The notes below the pieces were generated by a model. The model searched no databases. It worked only from the letters and a program-made list of their open reading frames with translations, and was not told the origin of the DNA. Made by a program: the position numbers and the translations under genes. From positions 1 through 64,000 of the forward strand of contig NZ_LZIJ01000147.1 of assembly GCF_001667115.1 (NCBI RefSeq): 64,000 nt of DNA. Direction: 5' to 3'. How positions within the stretch are numbered: the stretch's first letter is position 1; every line of letters begins with the position of its first letter. This DNA comes from Mycobacterium sp. 852002-51163_SCH5372311. Lineage in GTDB: Bacteria > Actinomycetota > Actinomycetes > Mycobacteriales > Mycobacteriaceae. Shown here one piece after another: positions 17,958 through 27,068 of the stretch.

Positions 17958-18018
17958 TTGTAGCGACTACCAAACCGGGGCTCGAAATCGACGCGGCGGA
18001 TTGGAATCGACTCCGTAG
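17958..18018 (+). promoter_or_regulatory. Bipartite upstream module, copy B (long gap)
   Basis: TTGTAG (17958), CCAAA (17970) and GAAA (17984), then GGAATCGACTCCGTAG (18003-18018), 67 bases before the start at 18086. The distance from TTGTAG to the GGA box is 45 bases, ten more than in copy A. The second box differs from copy A at one base. Confidence 0.65.
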
Positions 18019-18085
18019 ATATCCGTGCGCAATGGGCAGAAAGTTGACGCAGCACGCGAAGCGACGGCAAGGAGCTGACGGCGAT

Positions 18086-18523
18086 ATGCAAGCTAAAGAC
18101 GAAGTCACGCCACGTGAGATGGTGCGCCGCGGGCTCCTGCTCGAAGGCCTCGGCCAACCTGTCGATCTGAATGCCGTGGACTGGTATGTCAAACAACGCA
18201 ATCCGTCGGCAGCGCCCTCGGAAGTGCAGAACGAAACTTTGGAGGTCATCCGCTCCTTGGTGAACGACGGACTGGTCAGGCTGGGCGCCCAGGTCATGCT
18301 GGGTGAACATCTGGGCGGAGTGGCGACCGAAGGTGAACGATTCGTTGCCTGGGACCAGCCGCTGGAGCGATCGATGCACAAGATCTCCCACGTCTACCTC
18401 AGGCACTACGACGATCCGGAGAGATGGATGTATGCCGTGTGGCTGCAGCTCACGGACAAAGGGCAAGAGTTCGCGCAGTCAATCGAACAGGCAGATATCG
18501 ACTCGTACCGAAGGATTGAGTAG
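18086..18523 (+). CDS. Small protein with possible winged-helix fold
   Basis: Protein of 145 residues that I do not recognise. It is predicted soluble. Residues 45-75 (SEVQNETLEVIRSLVNDGLVRLG) read like the recognition part of a winged helix, and the ending LQLTDKGQEFAQSIEQ resembles the wing and last helix of MarR or PadR regulators. A DNA-binding role is therefore possible but not shown. AAGGAG lies 11 bases before ATG 18086. It has its own copy of the bipartite module upstream and a hairpin downstream, so it is probably a one-gene transcript. The catalase pair follows. Confidence 0.6.
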   Translation: MQAKDEVTPREMVRRGLLLEGLGQPVDLNAVDWYVKQRNPSAAPSEVQNETLEVIRSLVNDGLVRLGAQVMLGEHLGGVATEGERFVAWDQPLERSMHKISHVYLRHYDDPERWMYAVWLQLTDKGQEFAQSIEQADIDSYRRIE

Positions 18524-18539
18524 GTTTCGCCGTTGAGCC

Positions 18540-18580
18540 ATCGGCGGGACGCCTGACCTCCCCCCGGCCGCCCCGCCGAT
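18540..18580 (+). terminator. Hairpin after the winged-helix-like gene
   Basis: ATCGGCGGG (18540-18548) pairs with CCCGCCGAT (18572-18580) around a 23-base C-rich loop, 16 bases after the stop at 18523. There is no U tract, as is common for mycobacterial terminators. Confidence 0.55.
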
Positions 18581-18658
18581 TCAACTTAACACCGCTAACG
18601 GCAATTTAGTCGAATCTCCTTGATTAACAGAAGATTTCAGACTCGAGAGGACGCTGAT

Positions 18659-20113
18659 ATGACGGAGAACTTTACGACGACGAATGCCGGTGCACCGGCA
18701 CCTAGTGACGAACTGTCGTTGACGGTGGGTCCTGATGGGCCGATCCTGTTGCAGGATTCCTATCTGATCGAGCAGATGGCAGCGTTCAATCGGGAGCGGG
18801 TGCCCGAGCGTCAGCCGCACGCCAAGGGTGCCGGTGCGTTCGGTCGGTTCGAGGTCACCAATGATCTGAGCGCTTACACCAAGGCCGCGGTGTTTCAGCC
18901 GGGTGCGGTGACGGACGTGTTCGTGCGGCTGGCGACAAACGCCGGCGAGCGTGGGAGCGCCGACACGCTGCGCGACACGCGTGGGTTTTCGGTGAAGTTC
19001 TACACCACCGAGGGCAATCTGGACATTGTCGGCAACAATGTGCCGATCTTTTTCATCCGCGATCCGATCAAGTTTCCGCAGATGATTCGCTCCGCCAAGC
19101 GCCGCGCGAACAACAATTGCCACGACCACAACATGCAGTGGGATTTTTGGACGCTGTCCCCGGAAACGGCCCATCTGGTGACGCTGGTGATGGGTGATCG
19201 CGGTATCCCCAAGACATTTCGGCACATGAACGGCTATGGGCTGCACACGTTCAGCTTTCTCAACGCCGCCGGGGAGATCTTTTGGGTGAAGTTTCACTTC
19301 AAGACCAATCAGGGCATCGAGTGGTTGACCCAGGAAGAGGGCGACCGGTTGGCCGGCACCGATCCCGACTGCTGCTTGCGGGATCTGCATGAGGCGATCG
19401 AGCGCGGGGAGTGCCCGAGCTGGTCGCTGAAGGTGCAGATCATGCCGTTCGAGGAGGCAAAGACCTACCGGTTGAATCCGTTCGATGTGACCAAGGTGTG
19501 GCCGCACGCCGACTATCCGCTCATCGATTTGGGCACCATGACCCTCGACCGCAACGTCACCGACCACCACACCGAGGTCGAGCAGGCCACCTTCGCGCCG
19601 CACGACCTGGTGCCTGGGATCGGACTGAGCCCGGACAAGCTTTTGCTCGGGCGCAGTTTCGCCTACGCCGATGCGCACCGTTACCGGGTTGGGGCCAACC
19701 ACAACCAGATTCCGGTCAACGCTCCGAAGTGTCCGGTGCGCAGCTATTCCAAGGACGGGCAGATGCGCTTTGTCAACTCGACCGACCCGGTGTATGCGCC
19801 CAACTCCGTCGGTGGCCCGAAAGCCGATCCAGATCGCGCGTCAGAGGTGCGCTGGGCCGCCAACGGAGAGATGGTGCGTGCCGCCTACACGTTGCGACCC
19901 GACGACGACGACTGGAGTCAGGCCGGCGCCCTGGTGCGCGACGTGATGGACGACGCGCAGCGGGAACGACTGGTACACAACATCGTTTACCACGTCTCCG
20001 ATGGCGTGAAAGAGCCAGTGCTGTCCCGCGTCGTCGAATACTGGTACAACATCGACCGCAACATCGGCGAGAAGGTCGAAGACGGCATCCGCGCCGCCAA
20101 CCTCAGTAAGTAA
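18659..20113 (+). CDS. Monofunctional haem catalase, copy 1
   Basis: Protein of 484 residues, the size of small-subunit catalases that convert hydrogen peroxide to water and oxygen. The distal His54 (ERQPHAKGAGAFG), distal Asn127 (VGNNVPIFFIRD), the RGFSVKFYT core and the proximal haem ligand Tyr336 with Arg332 (GRSFAYADAHRYRVG) are all present, so it should be active. There is no signal peptide. ATG 18659 follows GAGAGGA. It is followed 68 bases later by a near-copy of the same length, a tandem duplication. I recall no catalase at this place in M. tuberculosis, which relies on KatG. Confidence 0.93.
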   Translation: MTENFTTTNAGAPAPSDELSLTVGPDGPILLQDSYLIEQMAAFNRERVPERQPHAKGAGAFGRFEVTNDLSAYTKAAVFQPGAVTDVFVRLATNAGERGSADTLRDTRGFSVKFYTTEGNLDIVGNNVPIFFIRDPIKFPQMIRSAKRRANNNCHDHNMQWDFWTLSPETAHLVTLVMGDRGIPKTFRHMNGYGLHTFSFLNAAGEIFWVKFHFKTNQGIEWLTQEEGDRLAGTDPDCCLRDLHEAIERGECPSWSLKVQIMPFEEAKTYRLNPFDVTKVWPHADYPLIDLGTMTLDRNVTDHHTEVEQATFAPHDLVPGIGLSPDKLLLGRSFAYADAHRYRVGANHNQIPVNAPKCPVRSYSKDGQMRFVNSTDPVYAPNSVGGPKADPDRASEVRWAANGEMVRAAYTLRPDDDDWSQAGALVRDVMDDAQRERLVHNIVYHVSDGVKEPVLSRVVEYWYNIDRNIGEKVEDGIRAANLSK

Positions 20114-20181
20114 GGAGCGCGGTAGCGGGACCGTGTTGAAACGTGTGGTCAGTTCCGCTCTACCGTAAGGCAAATCGCGCT

Positions 20182-21636
20182 ATGGCGGACAACTATACGA
20201 CGACGAATGCGGGTGCTCCGGCGCCCAGCGACGACCTGTCATTGTCGCTGGGTCCTGATGGGCCGATCCTGTTGCAGGATTCGTATCTGATTGAGCAGAT
20301 GGCTGCGTTCAATCGGGAGCGGGTGCCGGAGCGTCAGCCGCACGCCAAGGGCGCCGGTGCATACGGGCATTTTGAGGTGACAGCCGATGTGGGTGACTAC
20401 ACCAAGGCGGCGTTCCTGCAGCCGGGCTCGACCACGGAGGTATTCGCCCGGTTCTCTTCGGGGAATAGCGGTGAACGCGGAAGTGCGGATACGACGCGCG
20501 ACAACCGCGGGTTTTCGGTGAAGTTCCACACCACCGAGGGCAATTTCGACATCGTCGGGAGCGATGTGCCGGTGTTTGCGATCCGGGATCCGATCAAGTT
20601 TCCCAACTTGATCCGCGCCGGGGGGCGCCGTGCGGACAATGATCTGCACGACCACAACATGGTGTGGGATTTTTGGACGCTCTGTCCCGAGACCGCTCAT
20701 CTGGTGACGCTGGTGATGGGGGATCGGGGTATCCCCAAGACGTTTCGGCATATGAACGGCTTTGGCCTACACGCGTTTAGCTGGGTTAATTCCGCCGGGG
20801 AGATCTTTTGGGTGAAGTATCACTTCAAAACCAACCATGGCATCCAGTGGTTGACCCAAGAAGATGGCGACCGGCTGGCCGGCACCGACCCGGACTGTTG
20901 TGTGCGTGATCTGTATGAGGCCATCGAGGGCGGGGAGTATCCGAGCTGGTCGCTGCAAGTGCAGATTATGCCGTTCGCGGAGGCAAAAACGTATCGGCTC
21001 AACCCATTTGATGTAACCAAAGTATGGCCGCATGCCGACTACCCGCCCGTCGACGTCGGCACGCTGACACTGGACCGCAACATCACCGATCACCACACCG
21101 AGGTAGAGCAAGCCGCTTTCGCACCAGGCAATTTGGTGCCCGGCACAGGGCTGAGCCCGGACAAGCTTTTGCTCGGGCGCACTTTCGCCTACCCCGATGC
21201 GCACCGCACCCGCATCGGGGTCAACCACAACCAGATCCCGGTCAACGCTCCCCGGTGTGCGGTGCGATCTTATTCCAAGGACGGCCGGATGCGGTTTGTC
21301 AACGCCTCCGATCCGGTGTATGCCCCCAACTCTGACGGCGGACCCCGGGCCGACCCGGTTCGGGCCGCCGAGGTGCGCTGGGCCGCCGACGGGGAGATGA
21401 TGCGCACCGCCTACACACTGCGACCCGATGATGACGACTGGGGTCAGGCCGGGGCCCTGGTGCGTGACGTGATGGACGATGCACAACGGGAACGACTGGT
21501 ACACAACATCGTTGGCCATGTCTCCGCTGGCGTGAAAGAGCCGGTGCTGTCGCGCGTCTTCGAGTACTGGCGCAACATCGACTCTGCCATCGGCCAAAGA
21601 GTCGAAGAGGGCGTCGGCGCTAGTCTTAAGCACTGA
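20182..21636 (+). CDS. Haem catalase paralogue, copy 2, with altered distal pocket
   Basis: Protein of 484 residues, similar to copy 1 over its full length at both protein and DNA level. Distal His54 and the proximal Tyr337 (GRTFAYPDAHRTRIG) are kept. However the strictly conserved GNN..FF segment reads VGSDVPVFAIRD: the distal Asn is replaced by Asp128 and the pocket Phe by Ala133. It may therefore be a slower catalase, or may have shifted to a peroxidatic or ligand-binding role (inference). ATG 20182 is chosen to match copy 1; the frame is open to 20143. It is probably on the copy 1 transcript. Confidence 0.9.
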   Translation: MADNYTTTNAGAPAPSDDLSLSLGPDGPILLQDSYLIEQMAAFNRERVPERQPHAKGAGAYGHFEVTADVGDYTKAAFLQPGSTTEVFARFSSGNSGERGSADTTRDNRGFSVKFHTTEGNFDIVGSDVPVFAIRDPIKFPNLIRAGGRRADNDLHDHNMVWDFWTLCPETAHLVTLVMGDRGIPKTFRHMNGFGLHAFSWVNSAGEIFWVKYHFKTNHGIQWLTQEDGDRLAGTDPDCCVRDLYEAIEGGEYPSWSLQVQIMPFAEAKTYRLNPFDVTKVWPHADYPPVDVGTLTLDRNITDHHTEVEQAAFAPGNLVPGTGLSPDKLLLGRTFAYPDAHRTRIGVNHNQIPVNAPRCAVRSYSKDGRMRFVNASDPVYAPNSDGGPRADPVRAAEVRWAADGEMMRTAYTLRPDDDDWGQAGALVRDVMDDAQRERLVHNIVGHVSAGVKEPVLSRVFEYWRNIDSAIGQRVEEGVGASLKH

Positions 21637-21825
21637 CCGCGATGCCATGAATGGCTGTTGTCGATCATGATGCCGCGACACTTAATTAAACCACCAACAC
21701 CACACGCCGACAGACGCCGCAGCGGCTTAACTTTCGATGGAGGACGGCTCGTCGAAGCAGTGTTGAGGCGAAAAGCCGTTGTCGCTTCGCGTCTTTCAGC
21801 TCAAGGAGCCCTGTTTGGCATGTGG

Positions 21826-21885
21826 TTGTAGCGGTCACCAAAGCTTGGCGCGAAATCCCGCCGAATTACGGAGCCAACTCCATGG
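21826..21885 (+). promoter_or_regulatory. Bipartite upstream module, copy C (long gap)
   Basis: TTGTAG (21826), CCAAA (21838) and GAAA (21852), then GGAGCCAACTCCATGG (21870-21885), 124 bases before the GMC start. The distance from TTGTAG to the GGA box is 44 bases, matching copy B within one base. Confidence 0.65.
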
Positions 21886-22009
21886 AGATCGAAACCGTAT
21901 ACGCACATGCTGCTAACTGCGGATCCGAAATCCGCATCACAGTGGGAAATAACGACTGGATGCGTGGTGGTGCGGCCCCGCTGCATACCCGACGTTCGAG
22001 GAGGAACTC

Positions 22010-23773
22010 ATGTTAGAGGAAGAACTCAGTGCCCAAGACGGAGGTCGCTTTGACTTTGTTGTCGTTGGTGGCGGAACGGCGGGGTGCGTCGTCGCCGGCC
22101 GGCTTGCCGAGAACCCCAACGTCAAGGTCCTGATCGTCGAGGCAGGCGTCGGCAACCCCTGGGATCTCGAGGGGGTTACCACTCCTTCACTGGCCATGGG
22201 CCTGCGCGGCTCCGAGTACGACTGGAACTACAAGGCCAAGTTCGTCGGCCGTCCGGTCTGGGAGCGCATCGACAAGCAATGCACCCGCGGCAGGATCCTC
22301 GGCGGGAGCTCCTCAGCCAATTACTTCAGCTGGGTCCCTGGCTGCAAGCCGACCTATGACCGGTGGGCGGAGTACGGCGGACAGGAATGGACCTGGGAGC
22401 CCCTTCTGCCGTATCTGCGCAAAAGCGCTACCTACCACGGTGATCCGAAGGATGCCAAGCGCTACCCGGCCGAACTCGAGAAGATCGGCGCCGGTGGCCC
22501 GCTGCCCATTTCCCACGCCGACATCCCGGAGTTGGAGAACTTCCGTAAGGCTGTCATCGAGGCTTGGACGTCCAGGGGCTTGCCGCTTACCGAGAACATC
22601 TACGACGGTGAGATGAACGGCCTCACCCACTCGATCAACAGCATCTACAACGGCCAGCGCTCCGGCAGCTTCCTGTTCGTGAAGGACAAGTCCAACGTCA
22701 CGATTGTGCCGCAGGTTCGTTCCAGGCGTCTGATCATCGATTACGCCGATCGCACGTGCAAGGGTGTGACGGTCATCGACGCGTCCGGCAACGAGCACAA
22801 CTATTACGCCACCCGCGAAGTCATCCTCGCCCAGGGGGCGTTCGAGAGCCCCAAGCTGCTCATGCTCAGCGGTATCGGTCCCGCCCGCGAGTTGGCTAAG
22901 CACGGTATCCCGGTAGTCGTCGACTCTCGCCATGTCGGACAGCACCTTTTCGACCACCCCGGCGTCCCGTTCGTGATGCGGATCAAGGACGGCTTCGGCA
23001 TGGACGACACGCTTATCCGCCACGGTTCCAACTACCAGGCTGCTGTTGCCGCCTACCAGAAGGACCATTCCGGACCAATCGGCTCGGGTCTGCTGGAGTT
23101 GATCGGTTTTCCGCGCATCGACGAGTACTTGGAAAAGGACCCGGTCTACCGCGAGGCCAAGGCCGCAAACGGCGGGCTCGACCCCTTCTCGCCGGAAGGG
23201 CAGCCGCACTTCGAACTCGATTTTGTTCCGATGTTCGGCAGTGCGTTCCAGTGGCAATACCCGACCCCCGAGGAAGGCGACCACCTCACGGTGATGGTTG
23301 ACCTGGTCCGCCCGACATACGAAGGCGGTGAGGTGACGCTGAACAGTTCCGACCCGCTGGTGCAGCCCAACATCAACCTCAACTTCCTTGCCAGCGAGCT
23401 GGACATCATCGGCTTGCGTGAGGGCATCAGGTTCGTCTACGACATCCTCACCAAGGGCGACGGCTTCAAGGACCTTGTCGTCAGCCAGTACCCCTGGGAT
23501 ATGCCTCTGCATTCGAACGAGCTGATGAGGACGTCCATTCAGGACCGTGTGCAGACGTCATACCACCCCTGCGGCACCAACCGGCTGTCCAAGAACATCG
23601 AGCAGGGCGTCGTCGACCCGAAGCTGAAGGTCCACGGCGTCAACAAGCTCCGCGTCATCGATGCTTCCGTCTTCCCGATCATCCCTGACTGCCGCATCCA
23701 GAACACGGTTTACATGGTTGGTGAGAAGGGCGCTGACATGATCAAGGATGACCACAAGGACCTGTTCAAGTAG
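22010..23773 (+). CDS. GMC-family FAD oxidoreductase
   Basis: Protein of 587 residues. The Rossmann motif VVGGGTAGCVVAGRL (residues 18-32) binds FAD; GRILGGSSSANYF and the second GMC signature GAFESPKLLMLSGIGP follow. The catalytic His lies in SYHPCGTNRL and the second active-site residue is Asn in RIQNTVYMVGEKGADM. Such enzymes oxidise primary alcohols, cholines or related substrates. The spacing and wording of the middle part (EYGGQEWTWEPLLPYLRKSATYH) remind me of fungal GMC enzymes, so transfer is possible; this is a recollection, not a search. GAGGAGGA lies four bases before ATG 22010. It is preceded by module copy C and followed by a perfect hairpin, so it is a single-gene unit. Confidence 0.87.
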   Translation: MLEEELSAQDGGRFDFVVVGGGTAGCVVAGRLAENPNVKVLIVEAGVGNPWDLEGVTTPSLAMGLRGSEYDWNYKAKFVGRPVWERIDKQCTRGRILGGSSSANYFSWVPGCKPTYDRWAEYGGQEWTWEPLLPYLRKSATYHGDPKDAKRYPAELEKIGAGGPLPISHADIPELENFRKAVIEAWTSRGLPLTENIYDGEMNGLTHSINSIYNGQRSGSFLFVKDKSNVTIVPQVRSRRLIIDYADRTCKGVTVIDASGNEHNYYATREVILAQGAFESPKLLMLSGIGPARELAKHGIPVVVDSRHVGQHLFDHPGVPFVMRIKDGFGMDDTLIRHGSNYQAAVAAYQKDHSGPIGSGLLELIGFPRIDEYLEKDPVYREAKAANGGLDPFSPEGQPHFELDFVPMFGSAFQWQYPTPEEGDHLTVMVDLVRPTYEGGEVTLNSSDPLVQPNINLNFLASELDIIGLREGIRFVYDILTKGDGFKDLVVSQYPWDMPLHSNELMRTSIQDRVQTSYHPCGTNRLSKNIEQGVVDPKLKVHGVNKLRVIDASVFPIIPDCRIQNTVYMVGEKGADMIKDDHKDLFK

Positions 23774-23784
23774 CCAGCGGACTT

Positions 23785-23818
23785 TCGGTTGGCCCGGCAA
23801 CGTCGCCGGGCCAACCGA
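23785..23818 (+). terminator. Intrinsic hairpin after the GMC gene
   Basis: TCGGTTGGCCCGGC (23785-23798) pairs perfectly with its complement at 23805-23818 around AACGTC, 11 bases after the stop. No T run follows. Confidence 0.8.
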
Positions 23819-24121
23819 TGCTCAAACACGAAGGGCGCCTGCGTAATCGGCGCACGCGAATATGTAGGAATGCGCGATCGTTTCACCGTAGCCGGATGTT
23901 TCGTCACACCGTCACTCCCGCACCGGGAAGGCGGGCATGTGGCGGGTTTGGAATCTGATAGCGCCGGTGATAGCACATTACAAAATCAGTGGCCACGCCG
24001 CGCAGTGACTCACGGGGCTGATGTGACTTGGTGCCGTCATAATTCGCCAACATCGCCCATGCAGTCCGCGCGACGGCATGGGTACAGGTGTAACGCGTAC
24101 AAGCCTCAGAACCACTCAGGC
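23819..24121. other. Intergenic stretch without recognised content
   Basis: About 300 bases between the GMC hairpin and the convergent acetyltransferase stop. Several open frames cross it but none has a ribosome site, family similarity or consistent codon bias. I see no tRNA, palindromic operator or repeat from the families described here. Confidence 0.5.
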
Positions 24122-24448
24122 TCAAGAGATTTGGGCTCGCACCACTGCGTGCGCCTGTGGAGTGATGGGATCGAGGATGTCGTCGTAGTCCTCGTGCTTG
24201 TCGACATAGGCGGCGACGAACGGGCAGATCGCCACAATCCGGATGCCCGCGGCGCGCGTATCGTCCAGCGCGAACGCAATCAGCGTGCTGGCCAGGCCGC
24301 GACCGGCGAACTTGTCGTCGATCTCGGTGTGGTAGAAGATGCGCTGACTGCGAGTGTCGACGTAGGCGGCTAAGCCGGCCTGCACGCCGTCGGCGCTGAT
24401 CTCGTAACGCTTGTGCTCGCCGACAAGGGTGACCGACGCCTCGCTCAC
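24122..24448 (-). CDS. GNAT-like N-acetyltransferase (YidJ/CG type)
   Basis: Protein of 108 residues, the size of the minimal one-domain GNAT variants. The acetyl-CoA site reads DDKFAGRGLASTLIAFAL, and the family segment ICPFVAAYVDKHEDY follows. The acceptor may be a small molecule or protein and is unknown. The open frame reaches 24649, but GTG 24448 is the likely start because the family fold begins there (VSEASVTLVGEHKRYEI) and the upstream part is non-globular. It is transcribed with, or after, the TMEM175-like gene. Confidence 0.78.
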   Translation of the reverse strand: MSEASVTLVGEHKRYEISADGVQAGLAAYVDTRSQRIFYHTEIDDKFAGRGLASTLIAFALDDTRAAGIRIVAICPFVAAYVDKHEDYDDILDPITPQAHAVVRAQIS

Positions 24449-24540
24449 CTCGCCGCTCGCTGGTCGGGTAAAAAGTCCTCGGCCTTTTCGTCGTCCTAGC
24501 ACGGGACCCCCTATGGCAGTGTTGGTCGCTGGTGACGACG

Positions 24541-25233
24541 CTACCGCCTGGACGGTCTTTTGCGCGCCAAGGATTTCAGCCCCTCGCTGGTGAGGCCGTA
24601 GAAGACGGGCAGTGCAACAAACACGCCCAACGCAATCGCCGGCAACCACAGAACTCCGACGATGCCGGCGGCCAGATAGGCGACGATGCCGACAATCGCG
24701 CGGATACGCTCAACGCCGAACATTTCGCGATCCGAGCCCTCCTCGACCAAGCGATCGCGGTGGCGGTGAACCTGGTGGTACAGCAGCAGCCAGCTCGCGC
24801 ACATCGCGGTGGCGATGCCGGCATACAGGCCTACTGCGGTACGAGCGTCCGTACTGTCGATGCCCATGATGAACGCATGCGACAGCACTGCGGTGGGAAA
24901 CGGGATCAAGGCCGTGGTCAACAGCAAAGCGAGGTTGGCATAGTGCACCCCTCGGTCGGCGCGCTGGATGCCGGCGAAAGTTTGATGGTGGTTCAGCCAA
25001 ATGACCGCGACGTAGGCAAACGATGCGAAATATGCGAGATATGCCGGCCATTGTTGGCCGAGCGCCGCCAGCAGGCGGCCATCGGTGTGCTCTGGTGCCT
25101 TCAGGTCGAGCACGAGCAGGGTGACGACGATCGCGAACACTCCGTCGCTGAACGCCTCCAGCCGGTTGGTATCTGGTAGCGGCGGGATGCGCTGATCGTC
25201 GGAGTCGGCCTGGTCGTTAGGTTTCGCGCGCAC
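24541..25233 (-). CDS. TMEM175-type potassium channel-like protein
   Basis: Protein of 230 residues with about six membrane helices and the family hallmark RLEAFSDGVFAIVVTLLVLDL (the FSDG pore-lining helix) near residues 25-45. Bacterial TMEM175 proteins (DUF1211) form tetrameric potassium-permeable channels. GTG 25233 is chosen over GTG 25281 because CGAGGA lies 8 bases upstream. The gene is separated from the PucR-like gene upstream by about 190 bases, so co-transcription is uncertain. Confidence 0.83.
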   Translation of the reverse strand: MRAKPNDQADSDDQRIPPLPDTNRLEAFSDGVFAIVVTLLVLDLKAPEHTDGRLLAALGQQWPAYLAYFASFAYVAVIWLNHHQTFAGIQRADRGVHYANLALLLTTALIPFPTAVLSHAFIMGIDSTDARTAVGLYAGIATAMCASWLLLYHQVHRHRDRLVEEGSDREMFGVERIRAIVGIVAYLAAGIVGVLWLPAIALGVFVALPVFYGLTSEGLKSLARKRPSRR

Positions 25234-25423
25234 GGTTGAAATCCTCGGTGGTGGGGCTGAGGCGGTCTTTCCGTTCAGCACACTACGGTTTTGTCCGCCG
25301 AGGACGAACGCACCTCGGTAGATCGTCGGCCGGAGACCCCAGCATTTCGCCGAACGTGTTCTGAGGGTGAGAATTTGGCCGAAAAGTCGCCCTCACGACA
25401 CGCTCGACGCAGATCCGCGACCC

Positions 25424-26698
25424 TCACCCCAGCACCGTCGCGCCGAACCAGTGGCAAAGCAGCAGCGCGACTTCGACATCCAAGCGGTCGTCGGCGATGG
25501 GCCGGCCACGACGTTCGATTGCCCGATTCACGCGATATTTGACCGAGTTGGCGTGCAGGTGGAGCTCCTCTGCGGCCGCTTTGTGGCTGCCGCCGGCATG
25601 CAGGAAAACTCGCAGTGTTTCGCGCAACCGCTCGTCGGCCTCGGTGTCGGAGGCGAGCGGCCCAAGCACCTCCGCAATCCACGCCGACGCGGATTCGACG
25701 TTGTCGCCCAGCAGTGCCGCGATAGCCAGGCCCGGATCGGTCGGCGTGACGATTCGGCGGTCGGTCGTGCCTGACGCGATCGCTACCGAGCGGCCGTGCT
25801 CCGCCTGCTGATGTGAGCGGCGAAAGCCGTCGATCCCCGGCAGCGGATTGCCGGCGGCAACGGACGGGCCATCCGGCACCGACTCCGCGAACTGGCGGAT
25901 CTCGGTCAGCACGTTCGGTGCCCTGTCCGCCGGCACCGGGATCCATGCCCATCCGGTCACGCGATCCACCGAAATGAACAACGGACTCTCCTGAGAGCCA
26001 ACCGATTCGGACAGCTTCTGCACAAAGCGTTCCATCGAGTCCAGTTCGGTGACGTCGGTGGACTCGGGGCACCAGGTGACGAGCGCGACGTGCAGACGCC
26101 GCAGCGGGTAGCGGATCGCGATGGTCGTTGCGTCGACGTCGGCGTCGCCACCGGCAAGTAACTCGCGAACGTGCAGGGCGCGCAACGTGTTTCGATTGCC
26201 CAGCCATCGGTCGCGCTCGTCCTGATAGGCGGCCACCACCCGCTGCGAGGTCAAGTCGATATATGCGAATGACACCGCCGCCATTTGCTCGTACACGTCC
26301 AGACTCAGTTGCGGATCTAGTCCGGCTGCCCGAATCTCATTGAGCACAAAGTCCAATGCCGCGCGGTGGCCGAGCCGGTAAGCGCGCACCAAGGCGTTCG
26401 CTGAGATCTCGCGCTGCGCCAGCCGACGGGAATACTCGAGTGCGGCAGTCGGCGGCTCGATGTGCTCCACGGGTATGCCGTTGCGAATAGCCGAGAAAAA
26501 CGTGTCGACGTTGGACGCCACGGTATCGCGCAACAACTGCACCAACTGCGCGTCGCCGGCCAGCTCGGTGATCTCGGTGACCAGCAGTTGCTGGATTGAC
26601 CGTGTCGCAGCCTCCAGCTGCTCATCGAGCCTGGCGGCAATCAGTGCCGCGGTCTTCGCGACGATCGCGCGATCGGTGCCAGTGGCGTCGGCCCCCAT
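25424..26698 (-). CDS. PucR-family transcriptional regulator 3
   Basis: Protein of 424 residues. The N-terminal half is a helical sensor (residues 15-170), followed by a GGDEF-like region and a C-terminal PucR helix-turn-helix (LRVFLHAGGSHKAAAEELHLH, split here as FLHAGGSHKAAAEE and LHLHANSVKYRVNRAIERRG). It is much more distant from PucR 1 and PucR 2 than those are from each other. ATG 26698 starts MGADATGTD; TTG 26734 would add 12 residues. It diverges from the small membrane-peptide and PucR 2 unit across a gap of 190 bases. Confidence 0.8.
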   Translation of the reverse strand: MGADATGTDRAIVAKTAALIAARLDEQLEAATRSIQQLLVTEITELAGDAQLVQLLRDTVASNVDTFFSAIRNGIPVEHIEPPTAALEYSRRLAQREISANALVRAYRLGHRAALDFVLNEIRAAGLDPQLSLDVYEQMAAVSFAYIDLTSQRVVAAYQDERDRWLGNRNTLRALHVRELLAGGDADVDATTIAIRYPLRRLHVALVTWCPESTDVTELDSMERFVQKLSESVGSQESPLFISVDRVTGWAWIPVPADRAPNVLTEIRQFAESVPDGPSVAAGNPLPGIDGFRRSHQQAEHGRSVAIASGTTDRRIVTPTDPGLAIAALLGDNVESASAWIAEVLGPLASDTEADERLRETLRVFLHAGGSHKAAAEELHLHANSVKYRVNRAIERRGRPIADDRLDVEVALLLCHWFGATVLG

Positions 26699-26888
26699 GG
26701 TCCGAACGTAGTCGGCATTGTCTCCGCGAGACAACGGGTTGCCAATAGTTGGTCACCGCAGGACGTCGATCCGTGGGCGTGCGCTCCGTAATTTCTTTAC
26801 CAGCGCGGGGGGCCCCGAATTCGGAACCGAGCGTCTTGAAATCAATCAAACCCGACTGTCTTCGCTGTGCGGAGAAAGGAGTGACTCC

Positions 26889-27068
26889 ATGCTCGGCTTG
26901 TTCATCTACCTCATCATGATCCTGATGCCGGTGCTGATCCCGCTGGGCGTCACGGTCACGCACGCGGTCGGCGAATTCCGGACTAGGACCGGCAGTACGG
27001 CCAAGATGGCCAAGAAGTCGGTGCCGGCAACAACGCGACGGCCCACTCCCGCCGTCGCTCCGGCGTGA
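26889..27068 (+). CDS. 59-residue single-pass membrane peptide coupled to PucR 2
   Basis: ATG 26889 has AAGGAG 7 bases upstream. The peptide begins MLGLFIYLIMILMPVLIPLG, one membrane helix of about 22 residues, followed by a basic, Thr- and Pro-rich tail (RTRTGSTAKMAKKS). Its TGA (27066-27068) overlaps the ATG of the PucR 2 gene as TGATG, the same junction as the leader ORF before PucR 1. It resembles no family I know. It could be a membrane partner that senses a lipophilic ligand or tethers the regulator; this is inference. Confidence 0.7.
   Translation: MLGLFIYLIMILMPVLIPLGVTVTHAVGEFRTRTGSTAKMAKKSVPATTRRPTPAVAPA

Noticed and set aside
17804..18085. N-terminal extension of the winged-helix-like protein
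   Set aside because: The frame is open but lacks a ribosome site, has unlike composition and contains module copy B; the start at 18086 has AAGGAG.
18524..18658. FurA-type box before the catalases
   Set aside because: AT-rich stretches exist but no 19-bp Fur-like dyad is convincing.
26738..26888. Weak GGAACCGAGC box before the membrane peptide gene
   Set aside because: Similar to the second box only; the first half of the module is missing.
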